Source: Apricaphanius iberus | Lineage: Eukaryota > Chordata > Actinopteri > Cyprinodontiformes > Aphaniidae | Direction: 5' to 3' | NCBI GenBank assembly: GCA_028564705.1 | Contig: JAPXFQ010002804.1 | Span: 992,001 to 1,056,000 of the forward strand | Length of the DNA: 64,000 nucleotides | Shown: piece after piece, positions 11,031 to 23,329 of the stretch | Layout of the letters: each line of letters starts with the position of its first letter | Position numbering within the stretch: the stretch's first letter is position 1 | The notes under the pieces: model-generated | Database searches by the model: none | Told to the model about the DNA's origin: nothing | Seen by the model: the letters and a program-made list of their open reading frames with translations, nothing else | Position numbers and translations under genes: made by a program

Positions 11031-12800
11031 TGGGGCTCTGGGACGCCGCCTCCCTAGCTGTGGACTGGGGCTTGGCTGGGGTGGAGGTCTCTGTCGCCGG
11101 TGCCGGCTGGGGGGGGGTCTGTGGTCGGCAGGCGCTGCTGCCTTTTTCATCTCCCTGGGCTGATTCTTGTCGCCGGCTCCCCGATGGCCCCTTGCAGTAC
11201 CCACGCGTCGGGGTGTCAGCAGGTGGCTGCGGAATCTCTGGGCCCGTTCAGCCATATTGACACTGGACATGGCTCCTGGGCTTTTACTGTCTAGCACAGG
11301 TGCTCTCCTTTATAGGATGCACTTGGACACTCCTGGGTGTCTAGTGTCCTGTGTTTTGATAGTAGACTGAATGTCGGGTTGGATGTAGGTCTCCCCCTGA
11401 GATGGGGTCGGGGGATGGCCTCGGCCCCCATAGGGCTTGGTGGTGCTGCGGCCGTGGGACCTGATTTTGACATGCTGAGGCCTCCCACCCCTGGTTGATT
11501 GTACTGAACAGGGGTGCCTATTGGAGTCACTAGGGGAGCTGGGTCCCTTAGAATGCCTTTTTTTCACCCCAGTTGTTTCCTCCCCATCCCCAGACGCCTC
11601 TGTCTACTCGCTCCATCATTATACAATTCACGTAGTGTCTTGGGGCATGGGCACGTCACTGCGGAGCGGGAAGGGGTTTTCGTCTTCGCTGTCCGGTGGC
11701 TGCTTGGGTCCCAATTTTACAATATATCTTAGACACTTTCACTTATAACATTTTCATGAGACACACACATGTAGGGACCTTGGGGTGGGTTCACCTTGGC
11801 TCCAGAGGCAGAACCCTTTAAGGGGCCTAGCTTCTGGTGCCGGTGCCCACTGCTTAACTGCATTTAGACACTGAGGGCCCGGGGTGGGAGATGGGGGTGC
11901 CAAGCAACATTCCCATGTCCCACCCCTCTGTTTTAAGTGCACATTAGAACAACACGCAACAACACCACATTCAAGCGGGAGCAGAGAGGCTAGGGGTCTT
12001 CCCACACCCCTGTTCATTTGACCTTCGCGGGTTGGAGTTCGGGATGTAGATCTTGCCGTCTGATCGGGTTCCTGGGCTGGTGGCGGTCTGCTTGCCCCAC
12101 TCCTAGGCGGCAGGGGGTTTGTCTCCCAGGTTCAGGGGCAGGTTGCATTTTCGGACATTGGTACCTGGACCTGGGAGTATAGAATATGCTGCTGGTGCGT
12201 TGCTGGCTCTAGATATCTGGGGCTGGATGCCCGGATGCGGTCCGGTTTGGCCCTGGTACATGCCTGGCTGGTCCTAGGTGGGCCGGACTGTCGGCGGCCA
12301 ATGTTTCAGGCTGATGTCCTCCATGGGTTGGCTGAGGAACCTCTTGAGGAACCTCACTTGCATGGGGAAACCTCATTTACATCTGCATGCTCACAATCAC
12401 AAATAGGTGTGGGGACATAGGTGTGGGGAAATATTCTCGGGCTGAGGTTATCGTCAACAGATTGGAACCAGGAGCTTACCAGCGACATTGGTGTTGTTTT
12501 GTTAATCCATTTTGGTGTGTTTTGAATGTGTAGTTCTTAGTTCATATTACTGGATCTGCTTTGTTAATGTTCTGTTCAATTGGTTGTTTTTGTGTGTTTT
12601 GTTTTTCCCACTTATTCGCCGTCCAATAGAGGTGGAGGAAGGAAGTTTTCTGATGTTCTTTGTTATCTCCCAGCAAAGCTGTAATACTCTGCATGAGAAA
12701 GTAAATCTCTTGGGCTTGCACTTGGTACTCAGACACTAATTCTTAGTGGCAAACTGCCAGACAGGACACGTAAAAACAACAACAAAAAAAAATCTTCTAG
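11031..12800 (+). mobile_element. GC-rich retroposon-like repeat, copy A
   Basis: This block shares a long ordered series of words with the block at 30852-33364, for example CTAGCACAGGTGCTCTCC, GTGTCCTGTGTTTTG, ATTGGAGTCA, AGGTGTGGGGACAT, GAGGTTATCGTC and TACTGGATCTG. The two copies are about 1.75 and 2.5 kb long and quite diverged. Shared sequence ends in an A-rich run (12769-12795), as expected for LINE-mobilised DNA. No reverse transcriptase or other domain is readable; the ORFs on both strands are short and Pro/Gly/Arg-rich. It may be a non-autonomous retroposon or the 3' UTR of a LINE that I do not recognise. Confidence 0.6.
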
Positions 12801-12819
12801 CAGTATACAGTGAATCTAT

Positions 12820-14465
12820 TAACAAAGCTTTTTTTTTTTTTACCACACTCAATGAAACAGGGTCTTATCACTTTGCTTCCCAAATAAAGATAATTTAATA
12901 AATGATAATTGGCAAAGTATCACATGATTAAACAGTGACTACAACATTTTAGCATTTATCCTTGCTAAACAACTAATAACGGTTTAAACAATTTAATAAA
13001 TTAATTAAAAAATAAAAAAACAGAAAAAAAACCCAACATTAGATGGCTGCACACTTCTATCCAACAGAACGTAAACGCTACATATGTTATTCTGATCTTT
13101 TAATAAGAGCTATGATGCGCATCTCTTCCTACCGGTTTGGGGCCCTGTGTTTTGATAGTGGGATCTCATCTTGGAGCTGTGGTTTTTGTGCCCCTTGGCT
13201 GTCTACGGAGTGCAACTTGGGAATGTGCAATGTGATTTCAGATGTTCATTATTTAAACAAATGTAACGGGGGCGGTCCCAATCTATGGTGCCTCAAGAGG
13301 CTTTACCTAACTCAGCTTGTCAGTATTCTGTCAAAAACTTAGATATTTATACGCAAAAGTTAATAATAGAATCTGTCTTCAAATAATATTACTCTATATA
13401 GTACAATGCTAGTCTACTGATTAGCTTAAGCGTGCATAGAGCTTCACAGAGAGAAGAGGTGGGGGCAGGCCACAGAGACACCACAGTTGAAGACCCCTCT
13501 AAAACCCCTTTTAATTGCCTATTTCAATATTTGCCTATTTTAATCCATGGATCCTCTACTGTCGAAAAATATGAGTGAAAGTCAATAGAACGATAAAAGC
13601 TTTTGATCCTGTTTGAAATTTCCCATGAATTAAACATGTGATGTGCTTGACTTTTAAAGGCACTTTGACGCAGAGAAATTGTATCTTTGAACGGTGCCAA
13701 AAGTAGCTTTAGGTTTTGTGTCAAAACACGTTGTGGAATACAGCTGTTCATCTAAAAAAAAAAAAAAATATTACCAAAACACAGGGAGAAAAGAAACGTC
13801 GCTGTGAGTTTAGCTAGCTTCGCATACTTCTTCCAGGACAAAGGAAGGACCATTTATCGTAGAAAACCCCCATCTAGAAATCTGGTCATCTGGAAAACGG
13901 CTGCTACGCTTGGGGAGAAATAGTCGATGGAGTGAGAGCCACCATGCAGGACATGCTCCACAACTGAGTATTTCAAGGACTAACATGTGCTAGCTAACGA
14001 CATATGTGCGACTTTTGATTTGTAATCTTTTTAATTAAAATTATTTACAAGTAAATAATTCACAAATCCCATTGCAAACCCAGTTGAATGCTCATCATTA
14101 GTTAAAATTTAAATTGAGGTACAGGATATGTGGGATTCAGGGAGTACGGCAAGGACCAGAAAATAACTTTTAGCGCTCCATTGACTTTCATTTCTTAATT
14201 AAATTATTTATTTTCAGTTAGGAACTTAGCCTCACTATAGCTTGTCAAGTAGCATCGCACCTGGGTTTCTCTGCTTCCCAGGCTGCATTTTCTTTCAAGA
14301 ATCATGGATATGGTCTACAAAAAATAAGCACATTTTCCACAAATAATTGGGAATAACGTTCCACGCGAGAAATCTAGATATGGCTGCACCATATTTCTTT
14401 TGTATAAATTCTTTTTTTTAAACCACAAAGCTGTGGCGACTACAAAAACATAAAGTTAATGAGTC
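12820..14465. other. Intergenic, nothing recognised
   Basis: AT-rich sequence with poly-A/T runs at 12829-12841 and 13754-13768. The ORFs at 13043-13342 (+) and 13524-13751 (-) have no domain I recognise. Confidence 0.45.
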
Positions 14466-15660
14466 ATACAATGAAACTGTGGGAAAGCATGGTGGAAGCT
14501 AGGCTTCGGTCAGAAGTGAGCATTTGTGAGTAGTTGTACAGCTTCATGCCAAGAAGGACCACTACAGATGCATTTTTTGCTTTAACGATGCTGATGAAGA
14601 AGTACAGAAAGGGTCAGAGGGAGCTGTATTCTATCTTCGTTGATTTACAGAAAGCGTATGACAAGGTGCCAATAGAAGAGCTGTGGTTTTGCATGATACA
14701 TTGGAGTGACAAAGAAGTATGTTAGGAGAGTGCAGGGCATGTACGAGAGCTGTGAGACAGCAGTGAGGTGTGCAGTAGGAGTGACAGAGGAGTTCAAGGT
14801 GGAGGTCGGCCTGCATCAAGGTTTGGCTCTGAGTCCCTTCTGGTTTGCTTTTTTAGTGATGGACAGGCTGACAGATGATGTTAGACAGGAGTCTCCATGG
14901 ACTATGGTGTTTGCAGATGTCATTGTGATCTGCCGTGAGAGCAGGGCAGAGGTGTTGAAAAAGCTAGAAAGATGTAGGTATACACTGGAAATGAGGAATG
15001 AAGATTAGCAAGACAGAATACATGTGTGTAAATGAAAAAGACACAGGTGGGACGGTGAAGTTACAGGGAGTGAAAGTGAAGAAAGTAAAGCACTTTAAGT
15101 CCTTAGGGTCAACGATCCAAAGCAATGGAGTGTGTGAAAAAGAGGTGAAGAAGCCTGTGCAAGCTGGTTGGAATGGTGGAGAAAAATGTCAGGTTTGATG
15201 TTTAATAAAAGTGTTACAGTAAGAATGATGGGAAAAGTGTACAAGACAGTAGTGAGACTAGTGATGTTGTATGGTCTAGAGACAGTACCAATGAGGAAAA
15301 GACAGGAACCAGAACTGGACGTTGCAGACGTTGGTAAGATTCTCTTTGGGAGTGATGAGATTGGATACGATCAGGAATGAATATATCAGAGGGACAGTTT
15401 ATGTTTTGAGGATGAAGCCAGGGAGGCCAGACTAAGATGGTTTGGACATGTTCAGAGGAGAGAGGACAATTATATTGGTTGAAGGATGTTGAGGATGGAG
15501 TCACCAGGCAGGAGGCAGAGAGGAAGACCAAAAATGAGATTTATGGATGTGGTGAAAGAGGACATGAACTTAGTTGCTGTGAGGACAGAGGATGCAGAAG
15601 ATAGGACTAAACGGAGACGGGTGATTCACTGAGGCGATAACATGTCCAAAGCAGTTGGAG
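14466..15660 (+). mobile_element. RTE-type LINE, 5'-truncated
   Basis: A non-LTR retrotransposon fragment covering most of the reverse transcriptase and the region after it, ending shortly after the stop at 15629-15631. The encoded protein has the RTE/BovB-like features listed for the pseudogene entry. The 5' end falls inside the RT domain and the endonuclease is absent, the usual result of incomplete reverse transcription. No 3' microsatellite tail is clear. Confidence 0.85.
14470..15631 (+). pseudogene. RTE-clade reverse transcriptase, broken
   Basis: RT motifs appear in order: FVDLQKAYDKVP (motif A, catalytic Asp present), GLHQGLALSPF (motif B), then FADVIVIC where the family has FADDIVIC. 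The codon for the second motif-C aspartate is GTC at 14919-14921, so the polymerase is inactive. Later segments (KTEYMCVNE, KVKHFKSLGSTIQSNG, QAGWNGG, TVVRLVMLYGLETV) are typical of fish RTE elements. The frame shifts at least three times (near 14710, 15000 and 15175), and another break follows the stop at about 15380. Domain order and phrase similarity make the clade assignment firm, although I could not run a search. Confidence 0.85.
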
Positions 15661-16325
15661 ACTAAAAGCTTGCAGTGAAGGTAGTTCTTTGGAGGCCAAG
15701 TACAAATGCGCATCACACTTTTTTAATTTTTATTTTCAGTAACAAACTGCAAATCATGTCATCACATAACATGAGGTGACTGATCCTATTCCTCACTGGG
15801 TGCTTGGGTCTCATCAGCTAACCAGCTTTGCATCTCAGCCCACAATTCATTCAACACCAGGCTCTAGGCGATGTGATGTGGTAGTGTGATGACCAGTATG
15901 CGAGAACAGGTCAGAATGTGCGCAAAACCAGATTCCACTGCCCCTAAGTGACCATTTATGACCTGTGATTGGGTTTGGCCGGAGCATTGCCTGGCAACAA
16001 AACTTCCCAGAGTCCTGAATGAAACAGCCATCTGTTACCCGGCCCTGGTAAAACTGAATTAATTTGATACTCGGCCTAATCCTGGAATTCAGCTGTAGAT
16101 TGATTTTTCCTTTTAAAACCAGGATGAACAAAAGAAAAAGGAGAATGAAGAGGACAGAGGTTCCTTTTGACACATTTGGTCAAATCACTAGTATAGGAAA
16201 ACTTTATTGTCAAGTGGAGACAGAACAAAGGATGAACAACTGTTTGTGTTAAGTGCAAAGCAGGTCATGACATCCTAATCCTCTTGTCTGGGATGCTTCA
16301 CAGTGGTTTCCGACCATTTCTAGTG
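15661..16325. other. Intergenic, nothing recognised
   Basis: No gene is apparent. The text ACAAATGCGCATCACACTT near 15703-15722 resembles the outer part of a Tc1-type element. The minus-strand ORF at 15847-16173 has no domain. Confidence 0.4.
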
Positions 16326-16329
16326 TCAC

Positions 16330-16640
16330 ATACAGTGCATAGCAGGTATATTTATTGCCTTAAGTTTTCTGCATTTTGTCATGTAGTAGACAATAGAGCA
16401 CAATTGTAAACTGAATGGAAAAGGATATGCACTTTTACAAAGTTGCCCAGTCTTTGCAAAAAAGCTCAAGCTCAATCAGACTGGATGGTGAGTACCTATA
16501 AATACATTTTTTGCTGCTGTTACAACCAAATTTCGCCTTTTGGGACAATTAAAGGATGATTCTATTCTATTATTTTCTATAACACAAGAATATACTCTGA
16601 TCTAAAGCTCCAGGAGGGTCATTCTCTGAATTCAATGCAC
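16330..16640 (-). repeat. Tc1-like remnant, interrupted by a LINE tail
   Basis: Words such as TTGCAAAAAAGCTCAAGC, TCAGACTGGATGGTGAG and AACACAAGAATATACTCTGA match a fish Tc1 element read on its minus strand. The stretch at about 16507-16580 does not belong. It reads GCTGCTGTTACAACCAAATT, then TTTTGGGACAATTAAAGG and a short ATTCT tail. That is the 3' end of a LINE or SINE inserted in the Tc1. Both are old and boundaries are approximate. Confidence 0.6.
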
Positions 16641-16649
16641 TTTGAGGTC

Positions 16650-17900
16650 TCTGGCTATTGAAAAATGTACTAACACAAAATTTTTCTGAACATTGCATCT
16701 GATGAGGGACTATTTGAGAAATTATATTTATTCACATTAAACATCAAACAGTTTTTAGCTAAAAGTAGCTCTAAGTCCACGTTAGGCAGTGTATGGAACT
16801 GTATATAGCATGACAAAAACAAAAAATTAATTATTTTTTTCAAGACAGTTACAAACGTTTTCAAAAACTATCATAAAAATTATTTTTTCTTGTAACATGG
16901 TTGAATGGTTAAGCTCGACTATGTTAATTTGATAATGAAAATAATAAAATATAGGTCGTAAAGTATGCTAACACTTACCTCCCTTTAGTGTATGAGCGGG
17001 AAAGGACTTTAGTGATGTCACTTCCTGGGTGTGAAAAAAGTTTAATGTGCGATGAGCGCAATGTGCGGTCTGAAAGTACGCTATGTCACTGATTTATTTT
17101 CTTTTTGTGCACGCTCCCGCAGTGGCTGCAGTTTCTCGCAGCGCTGGCCGCGGCAGTCGTGAGTTTCATTCCTTCAATCCGGCCCTCTGCTCCTTTAAGA
17201 ATTTATTAATTTATTTTTATTTAGGCAAAAGAACACAAAAAATTATATTACCATAAAAAAACAACTTATGGTTACCGTCTATTTACATTAGTTTTTCCTT
17301 TAATGATCAAGCAACTTTTGTAAATAGGGACATGTCCACTGCAGCATCTAACAGGTTGTCTTCCATTACTGCCCTCCGTACCTTTTTTTTCCATCCATGT
17401 TCGCTTGCTGGTGTTCCGACGAAACCACATGCCAATCAGATTGGCATACTGTCGGGTAATGCGCATGAGCAGCAATTTAACGTGTTTAACTGTGCATGTG
17501 TTAGATAAAAAAAAAAAAAAGCATACCTCTAACACTAGTGTTAAGTTTTGATACAAGAAATTCAAATATACATTTTGTATATATATTCTTTTAGAAATTA
17601 CAGTTGTAAAATTGTGTGATGTTGTTTTAATAGTTAAATCTGGTGTTAATTCGAGTTAATAACGTTTAAACAAGTAAATATCAACACAACATGCACATTC
17701 ACAAACCCTAAACTGACAGACAGAGCTATAAAATCAACTTCCAGGATGCTGTTCCGACAGGGTAAGGAACACTGATGAAATGAACAGCATGGCCAGCGTC
17801 TGCATGGAGGGAAAAATGTAAACTTTTGCTTTCATCTGAGCAGATTACCGTCATGCACATGTTTATTGGCTTGTGGCAAAATATTTTTTTCTTCTTCATG
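16650..17900. other. Intergenic, nothing recognised
   Basis: Mostly AT-rich. A GC-richer spot near 17110-17190 contains GCGCTGGCCGCGGC but no associated ORF or domain. An A run lies at 17508-17520. Confidence 0.45.
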
Positions 17901-17904
17901 TCTT

Positions 17905-18115
17905 ACATCACAGTTAACCTGTGGACCTCCATAGCTCCTCCAGCCCAGACAGTTTAGGAGGACGAACAACACCATTTTCAGATGACAGTAGTTTGAGATT
18001 CCTTTGTCTTCATGATGCTGTTTATAAGTTAATGTTCTCTAACAAACCTCTGAGGCCTTCATGGAACAGCTGGATTTATAATGTGATTAAATTACTAACA
18101 GATGGGCATTACAGT
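17905..18115 (-). pseudogene. Tc1-like transposase N-terminal relic
   Basis: Read on the minus strand, this corresponds to the start and DNA-binding region of a fish Tc1 transposase. The + strand shows CTTCATGATGCTGTTTATAA, TTCTCTAACAAACCTCTGAG, TTTTCAGATGA and GTGGACCTCCATAGCTCCTC in the expected order, with internal deletions. There is no intact frame. The catalytic domain is missing here. Confidence 0.6.
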
Positions 18116-18649
18116 GGTCCCCAGGAGTTCTCATTGGTTAGAGACTGCAAACGCTCGCAAATACCAGTAGCTAAAATGCATTAATACTCGAGACCCCCTC
18201 TAAAAAATAGTCATATAATATTCAGTTATAACAAGCTCTCATCTTACCAGATCTGACAAAATTCTAACACCACAATATTTCTGGTTAAGTTGACTGCCAT
18301 CTTGTGAGCACTAGGTAGTCATCATAGCTTCGCTTGATGAAGTTGTAATAGCAGATGCCCCAACTACTCCTAAATCATTGAACGGCAGTATTTTGTTGTT
18401 TTCAGTGGGAACGATAAATAGGAGCAGAGCGACAGACAAAACACAAACTATATGGAAGCATGGGAAGTCATGTTCAGATGCCAAAGGAGGCAGAAAACAT
18501 CGTTAATATGACTGATGGCTGGAGGTCTAGGGGTCAGAGATCATCACACGGATCACACACCATGACCAACTGGATTAAAAAGACATCAGAAAAAGGAAGA
18601 CATCAGTTTGTTACAAAATCAATGAAAATGCAGAATACAAGTCTTCAAA

Positions 18650-18800
18650 GAAATCTCGTCTCGTTCTCAGGGGTACAGCCAATCAGCCGCAAGGCAAATC
18701 AATGCCTTTCCTGGATTGGCTGGTCTTCAAACGCTAACGAATGGCATATCAGGCTGGATTTCCCCTACATGTATTTCAAGTCGCAGTTGTCGCAGTAAAT
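18650..18800. repeat. Probable dispersed repeat
   Basis: AGCCAATCAGCCGCAAGGCA, GCCTTTCCTGGATTGGCTGG and TTTCAAGTCGCAGTTGTCGC form a stretch I believe recurs in fish genomes, but I cannot name the family. A 112-codon ORF (18460-18798) overlaps it and has no domain. Confidence 0.3.
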
Positions 18801-19662
18801 ATTTGTTCAGATATTTTGGATCTGATTCATAAATAAGTATTTCTTAAATAGTTTGTAGTTACATTCCACAGAAAACTCTGCAAACACTGATCTATAAATA
18901 GGCGAGGCTCCACTGTATCTACAGACCAGGTGAATTCTGAAGTTTGACGATTTAATTGAATTTTATTGAAGAGTGTCAAGGGCAATGAACAACAATTAAT
19001 ATTAGTATTATCTGATTTGTATTTTTTTTTCAATCTTAAAAGTCAATTTATTAGTTTCCTTTCATTTAATGACTGAGTACATTGTTTGGCTCTGTCACAT
19101 GACCCTGTAAGTATGTCTGAAAATATATGACGAGGCAAATGTATAAGAATGATTTAGCAAAGTATTGCATTTGGAATAATGAAGTCCACATTTTGACTGA
19201 AACATGTGATGAAGCATAAGAAGAAGAGACCAGATCCAGGTGAGGTGTGTCAGCCAGCTTCTTCCTCCCTGTCTGTGACCTTTTGCCCGCTCCTCTTGAC
19301 CTCCTGCCCAACCCCTTTTAACTCACAGGACCAGCACTTCTCCTAGCTTCATCCTCCCTGCGTCATGCCTGTTAAATCTATGGGGATTGTTTTACCCTCG
19401 GATGCACGTGCCCACACAATACCCACTGAGAGGGGAGTGTGCGACCCTGAGCGAGGGGGGATTTATTTTCTCTGTGTGTGTGTTCTCCAGCCGCGACTCG
19501 AACGCAGAACAAGGCACACTCCTGGGCTCACTTTGAGAAGACAATGGAGCACAGAGCCAATCGGCAGGCGACTGTTGTTTTGCTTAACACAAAGTAAAAC
19601 CCTTGACTAAAGGATGAATCCTACGTTTCTGCTGTCTTTTGGTTCTTTTAATGCTGTTCTTA
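18801..19662. other. Intergenic, nothing recognised
   Basis: No gene or repeat could be assigned. ORFs at 19066-19311 (-) and 19365-19610 (+) are short and without domains. Confidence 0.4.
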
Positions 19663-19666
19663 TTGA

Positions 19667-20526
19667 AGGAAAAGTTCTTTTTTTTCAACCTGGACCTTAT
19701 TTTTAGCAAATAATTCTTCCATTTACTCACCTAGAAAAGTTTGGAGCCACTTGGAGTCATTCAGGACGAGTTTATATCCAGTAGTGATCAGCGTATATCC
19801 ATATAATGGGAGTCAATCAGGGTATGAGATTTTCCTTCTGTAATAAGGCATTATCTACCCCAAATCTCTTTCATTTAGCCATGTTTTATTATAAATAGTT
19901 AGTGATATTCTCCTGTGAATTCGAGACATTTCGGAGGTGCTAAGGTATTAGCTTCTGAGTGTTTTACAAGCTTTTAATTCAACTAATTCTAACTTACACT
20001 AACCTGGGATTTCAATGACCTCTCAGCCGTCTGCCATTCCAGTTGTAGGTTGTGAAAAGGGGGCCGGTAGAAGCTGCAGTTAGTCCAACTGGTCAGTCGG
20101 TTAGTGCAATTTGGAAACACCCAAATGCGATCCATGTTGATGTCTGCAGTAGCAAGTTCTGTCTAAATGGGATGGAGCATGGCAGTGACATAATTGTAAT
20201 TGCCTGATAGTTTTAGTTGTGTTATAGCCTCTAAATATCCCCGGAATGGAACAAATTAATACTGTCGAGACATTCTGAACGCTGAGGGGAGTCCTGCTAC
20301 TGTTTAATAACAAAACATAGTTAAATAAATACGTTTTGGGGCAGATAATGCCTTATTACAGGCAGAAAATCTCCTGCCCTGATTTACTCCCATTAAATGG
20401 AATCAGCAGATTGGGACTGGATATAAAGTCATGCTGCTCCAAGTAGCTCGAAAATTGTCTGGGTGAGTAAATGAATGTAATATTTGCTTAAAATAAGGTT
20501 CATATTGAAAAAAAACAAAGTTCCCT
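19667..20526. mobile_element. Long-TIR element (860 bp) at a TTAA-like site
   Basis: The two ends are inverted copies of each other over about 220 bp (19667-19892 and 20303-20526). Shared words include CAAATA, CATTTACTCACC, TTTATATCCAGT, AATGGGAGT, AATCAGGG and TAATAAGGCATTATCT. The right end abuts TTAA (20527-20530) and the left end abuts TTGA (19663-19666), suggesting a TTAA duplication with one mutated copy, as in piggyBac-type elements. The central 400 bp holds no transposase, so it is non-autonomous. The superfamily is an inference from the flanks; the long-TIR structure is directly visible. Confidence 0.8.
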
Positions 20527-20530
20527 TTAA

Positions 20531-21120
20531 GATGACACAAACAGCCACTGCATCTGCCACAGGCAGTCAGTGGGTCTACATGCTGTAGAAGAACACACAA
20601 TTGTTGCCATAGTCTAATTTGGATTGAACTGGTCTTGTCATAATTGGACTAACACACCCAGATAATGCTGTTGGAAAGCCGAATTTCTCTGCATGTAAAC
20701 TCCAACACAGCTTAGTCGAGCAAGTAGCACCCTAATCATAGAAGCAGGAATAACAACACCGGTACAAGCAGCAGTAAAGAGTGTAACACAATCAAACAAA
20801 ATGTTTTGTGCCGTAGAGTTGTTGTCTTCCATTTCTTAGCTCATCGTGCATATCCTACTTTTACTCCATCTGCTTCTCTGCCGCCACCATTTGTTTAGTG
20901 TGTGGCGCTGTAGGCCAACCGAAAGAGTCACCTTGCGTCAGGACAAGTCAACACTTGAGTACTCCATCTTTGTCCACAGGTCTAGGCTCTTTGTCATCGT
21001 CACGTGCTGAAACGTCCTAATAACCACCATGGGCCCGTTTTCTACTCAGATCTTGTTCAGTTTGCCTAATAGACTTTCAGACCACTAGGTATTGCATCTT
21101 GTTGACGATCCCACTGTTAC
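20531..21120. other. Intergenic, nothing recognised
   Basis: No gene-like feature. ORFs on the minus strand (20403-20600, 20638-20832) have no domain. Confidence 0.4.
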
Positions 21121-21296
21121 CTTACAGCAGACTGGAGCAGACGGTTGAGAATCTCAGATCACGACAGGCAACTCTGAGCATCTTCTTCATGGAACTGTCA
21201 CGCAAAGACAAAATGTCTTCAGTGAGAGGCCTCTTCTTGTCTTCTGTAATGCTGACCGCTACAAGAGATCCTTCTTGACCACTGCTAATTGAACTG
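21121..21296 (+). pseudogene. L2-type LINE ORF, last ~50 codons
   Basis: One frame reads NSEHLLHGTVTQRQNVFSER, then PLLVFCNADRYKRSFLTTAN and a stop (TGA at 21290-21292). This is the C-terminus of L2-type LINE proteins in fish. The same region appears in the larger L2 copy at about 30500-30560 (NPEHPLHETV), so the two belong to one family. The 3' UTR and tail are not recognisable after the stop. Confidence 0.75.
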
Positions 21297-21661
21297 AAAG
21301 TAGAAATGGAGTTATTTGATTGGTGGAAATCTAGGTTCGGTTTTCCTGTCTTGCTTTGCTTTTCATGATAGGCTTTGGTGGCAAAAGGAAAGCCTTTGTT
21401 TAAAGCTCATATCCCAATAAACTACATCACAATTAATGAGACAAAATGTAGCAAAGTTTGCTTCTAATTCTCTTGCAAGGCACACAATTGTTGGAGGCAA
21501 GGTCTAAATGAGGAAACCCTAATGGTTTCACCAAAGTAGTGTTTTTATTATCTGAACTCTCTTTATAAAGCTGCCTATGGTAATCTGTTGATGATGCCTT
21601 CTGCTTTCCCCTGCACACACTAACAATAATAGAAATGAAGCACTAGCCCTGTCCGGCACCA

Positions 21662-21735
21662 TGTATACCATGTCCCAAACACGGTGGTGGCAACATCATG
21701 CTGTGGGGATGCTTCTTTTCAGCAGGGCCCTAAAA
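21662..21735 (+). pseudogene. Tc1-like transposase fragment
   Basis: ACGGTGGTGGCAACATCATG followed by CTGTGGGGATGCTTC encodes the GGGxIMLWGCF block between the first and second catalytic residues of Tc1 transposases. Similarity ends at about 21735. Confidence 0.65.
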
Positions 21736-21739
21736 AAAC

Positions 21740-23325
21740 AGCAATAATCAGAAGAGGGATGTAGATTAGTCCCGCACATTCATGGAGGACACAAAGACAG
21801 CGAGAAAGGGGGGAGAAGAGATTTAACTTCCAGGGGAGCAATGCACAATAATCTGAGACAATAATTCAGTTTGTTGCATACAGTATAATGGAAATAAATA
21901 AATGGCAACAATTTGATTCAGTTCTCTGGAAGACCAACTGGTAAAAATACGGAGTTAGAGGGTGAGGATAGTGATGTCGTTTTAGCCTTTGATCAACTTG
22001 GTCTTTAAATATTTCAGATCTTTTCTGTTTTGATAGCAAAACAAGAAGAAGGTCTGTATGTGAGGACTCAGTGTGGAGAAAACAGAACAAACAGCACCCT
22101 TAGAGCAGCAGTGGGTGGCTGAGTGTGGGAAACAAAGCAGAGGACAGGAGCAGTGGCTCAGGACTGCCACCCAGTGGTTCGCTGAACACAGTGCAGGACG
22201 TTACAGGAGCTCTTTGAACTGCTTTGTTTTTTATGGGTACTCTTTGATTCCAGCACGCCTTCGGAAATATTGTGCGCAGCAGATACTGAAACTGCTATGC
22301 CCTCCCGTGAACCCTCCGCTTACAACAGCATGTGAATGAACCGAGCCCAGTGGAATCTCCAGGATCTTACATCTAGTCTGCCATGAATGGCTAAAATAAT
22401 TGAATAGGGTGACCCAGAGTCAGGAGCCGAAGTGGAGGATAGATTCTGATCCCTGTAATAAGTAGGGCTCAATAAGCGCTGCAGGAAGCCCCAGCAGAAG
22501 AACGGCTCGGTCAGATTAAGGTTGAGGAGTTTAATTATGAACAAGGAAATGAAGTTGTCCAATACCTCTGTCTCAGGATAATTTTAGCTCACAGAAGGTG
22601 GGCTTTTTTTTTTTTTACACCTCTCAAGTCTGCATGCTTAAACTGAAGCATCCTCTAATACTTGACAATCAGAAAGCCTTGTGAGGGATGAGGAGGTGAG
22701 ATGCAGGGAGGCGGGTGCAGGAGAAGGAGACAGGGATGAAGTGCCACTTAGGATATTGCTTCAAGGACTGCTCTCCTCGTTAAACTCATTGCTGTGGGCA
22801 TAAATACAGCCAGACGCCAGATGATTTATTGACACACGCTCCAGCTCCTCCGTCCTCCTGCCTAACAAGGCTGTGGTCAGAAGAATGTTTGAACTGGAGG
22901 AATTTCTTTCTGATTTACACTCAGTTCACAGGGGCTGTGGGGAAACTGCTGGACAGAATGGGATGAGTGTATGAGAAAGTGTGCTGTTTGGAAAATTACA
23001 TTGTCAAAAATTAACACTAGTAATTTAGGTTATTAGGCCTGTCATAAAAACAATAGAGGAAACTTTATTTTTCTAAGTCATATTTGCATTCGAGTTGCAC
23101 GGCTTGTGCTGTGGCCGGCCATTCTGAATTCATGTTAAACTAGCCATCCAAATAGAAAGAAGAAATTCCTTTTTACTTTTAGTTTTCTTGATTTCTCATC
23201 TGAGACCACTTCCTGGTTGAATGAAAATAATTTCAAACCTCAACATGCCAGACATATACTACATTTTGGACATAACATATATAGAAAATTTTAGATCAGA
23301 CATCGATATGAGAAAATGTATTTTG
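21740..23325. other. Intergenic, mostly unassigned
   Basis: No gene is apparent. The part at 22740-22960 is more complex than its flanks and could be single-copy regulatory sequence, but I see no decisive motif cluster. A poly-T run lies at 22603-22615. Confidence 0.4.
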
Positions 23326-23329
23326 AAAC

